A program made the position numbers and the translations under genes. Of a stretch of 6,422 nt of DNA, positions 5,956-6,422 are shown in pieces. The notes below the pieces were generated by a model. It saw nothing but the letters and a program-made list of their open reading frames with translations, was not told where the DNA came from and ran no database searches. Numbering within the stretch: position 1 is the first letter of the stretch; each line of letters starts with the position of its first letter. Source of the stretch: Methanobrevibacter sp. (lineage in GTDB: Archaea; Methanobacteriota; Methanobacteria; Methanobacteriales; Methanobacteriaceae); assembly GCA_009784145.1 (NCBI GenBank), contig WRCI01000098.1, forward strand, positions 1 through 6,422, given 5' to 3'.

Positions 5956-6060
5956 ATATTAAAATTAATAAATAGATATTGAAATTAATATATAGATATT
6001 AAAATTAATAAATAGTTATTGGAACTAATATATAGTTATTGAAATTAATAAATAAAGATT
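5941..6060. repeat. Six-copy 20-bp tandem array overlapping the tatD stop codon
   Basis: Units of exactly 20 bp start at 5941, 5961, 5981, 6001, 6021 and 6041. Units 1 and 3 are identical (GAAATTAATATATAGATATT). Units 2 and 4 (AAAATTAATAAATAGATATT and one-base variant) share a different version, so the array may have grown by 40-bp steps. Units 5 and 6 are more diverged. The first unit encodes the tatD C-terminus EINI and its TAG stop; most later units keep a TAG or TAA at the same place. The array fills most of the spacer up to the CitG-like gene. Confidence 0.95.
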
Positions 6061-6082
6061 ATTTATGGGACAAGGTTTTAAT

Positions 6083-6422
6083 ATGAATCCTGAATTAATA
6101 GCTAAAATAGCTCAAATATCATCAGCACTTGAAGTAAGTGGTTATCCAAAGCCAGGAAATGTTCATAGAACTCGTGATTTTCATGACATGGTTTTTGAAG
6201 ATTTTATAATTAGTGGAATTGTTATTGGAGATACAATAAGAGTTGCTGCAGCTCATGCGTCTGAAATTAATAAGTCTATTTCTTTTAAAAAAGCAAATAT
6301 TGGAAAATATATTCTTGCAGGAGTTAAAGAAACTGATAAATGGGTAGCTAACAACACTAACTTAGGAATTATAATGTTGCTTACTCCAATAGCTATGTCT
6401 GCAGCTATTAGTTCTAATATTG
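6083..6422 (+). CDS. CitG-like triphosphoribosyl-dephospho-CoA synthase family protein, 5' part
   Basis: The frame is open from ATG 6083 to the window edge, 113 codons, starting [20 protein letters not shown]. Residues 21-36 read [16 protein letters not shown], matching the KPG...HxDM region of the CitG/MdcB family, and [14 protein letters not shown] (91-104) matches the conserved nucleotide-binding-side motif near GANTxxG. In bacteria CitG makes the prosthetic-group precursor of citrate lyase from ATP and dephospho-CoA. Methanogens of this type are not known for citrate lyase, so the archaeal member probably has another substrate; I assign only the family. A start at 6065 (MGQGFNM...) is in frame, but AAGG at 6072-6075 favours 6083. 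It follows tatD in the same direction after the 20-bp array and could be co-transcribed with it. Confidence 0.82.
   Translation, partial: MNPELIAKIAQISSALEVSGYPKPGNVHRTRDFHDMVFEDFIISGIVIGDTIRVAAAHASEINKSISFKKANIGKYILAGVKETDKWVANNTNLGIIMLLTPIAMSAAISSNI

Overview
The window looks like a chromosomal segment of a very AT-rich methanogenic archaeon, most likely Methanobrevibacter-like (Methanobacteriales). This is an inference. It rests on the low G+C, Lys/Asn/Ile-rich proteins, GGTGAT-type ribosome binding sites close to the start codon, TATA-like boxes and oligo-T stretches instead of bacterial promoters and hairpin terminators, and a mix of archaeal housekeeping genes with genes that look acquired.

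Layout. (1) Positions 1-624, minus strand: the N-terminal part of an AAA-type ATPase of the AAA_14/DUF4143 kind, cut by the window edge. (2) Positions 625-909: a divergent intergenic region filled by a seven-copy array with an exact 23-bp period (657-812). Each unit holds an imperfect palindrome. (3) Positions 910-1362: a 150-aa DNA-binding protein that appears to hold two ribbon-helix-helix (RHH) units in one chain plus an antitoxin-like tail, with no toxin gene beside it. (4) Positions 1527-2513: hemB, porphobilinogen synthase, with a TATA box and a perfect 8-bp inverted repeat in its promoter. (5) Positions 2514-2795: AT-rich spacer with a 66-bp tandem duplication carrying oligo-T terminator-like tracts, and a second 34-bp repeat. 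(6) Positions 2796-3590: a secreted protein of unknown function with an apparent internal duplication. (7) Positions 5012-3655, minus strand: an alkD-like DNA glycosylase gene followed by a DUF4256 gene, probably one transcript and probably acquired. (8) Positions 5143-5955: tatD, very close in sequence to bacterial TatD. (9) Positions 5941-6060: a six-copy array with a 20-bp period that begins inside the last codons of tatD. (10) Positions 6083-6422: the 5' part of a CitG-like (triphosphoribosyl-dephospho-CoA synthase family) gene.

How the genes relate. hemB, tatD and the CitG-like gene look like resident metabolic or housekeeping genes in the plus direction. The alkD/DUF4256 pair is inserted against that direction. 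The ATPase/23-bp array/RHH block is the most suggestive unit: a divergent pair around a multi-site array that an RHH protein would be a natural candidate to bind, resembling an autoregulated antitoxin operator or a partition-type centromere. That link is inferred from position and symmetry only. Four intergenic regions carry exact-period tandem repeats (16, 20, 23 and 66 bp), which points to active slippage or duplication in the spacers of this genome.
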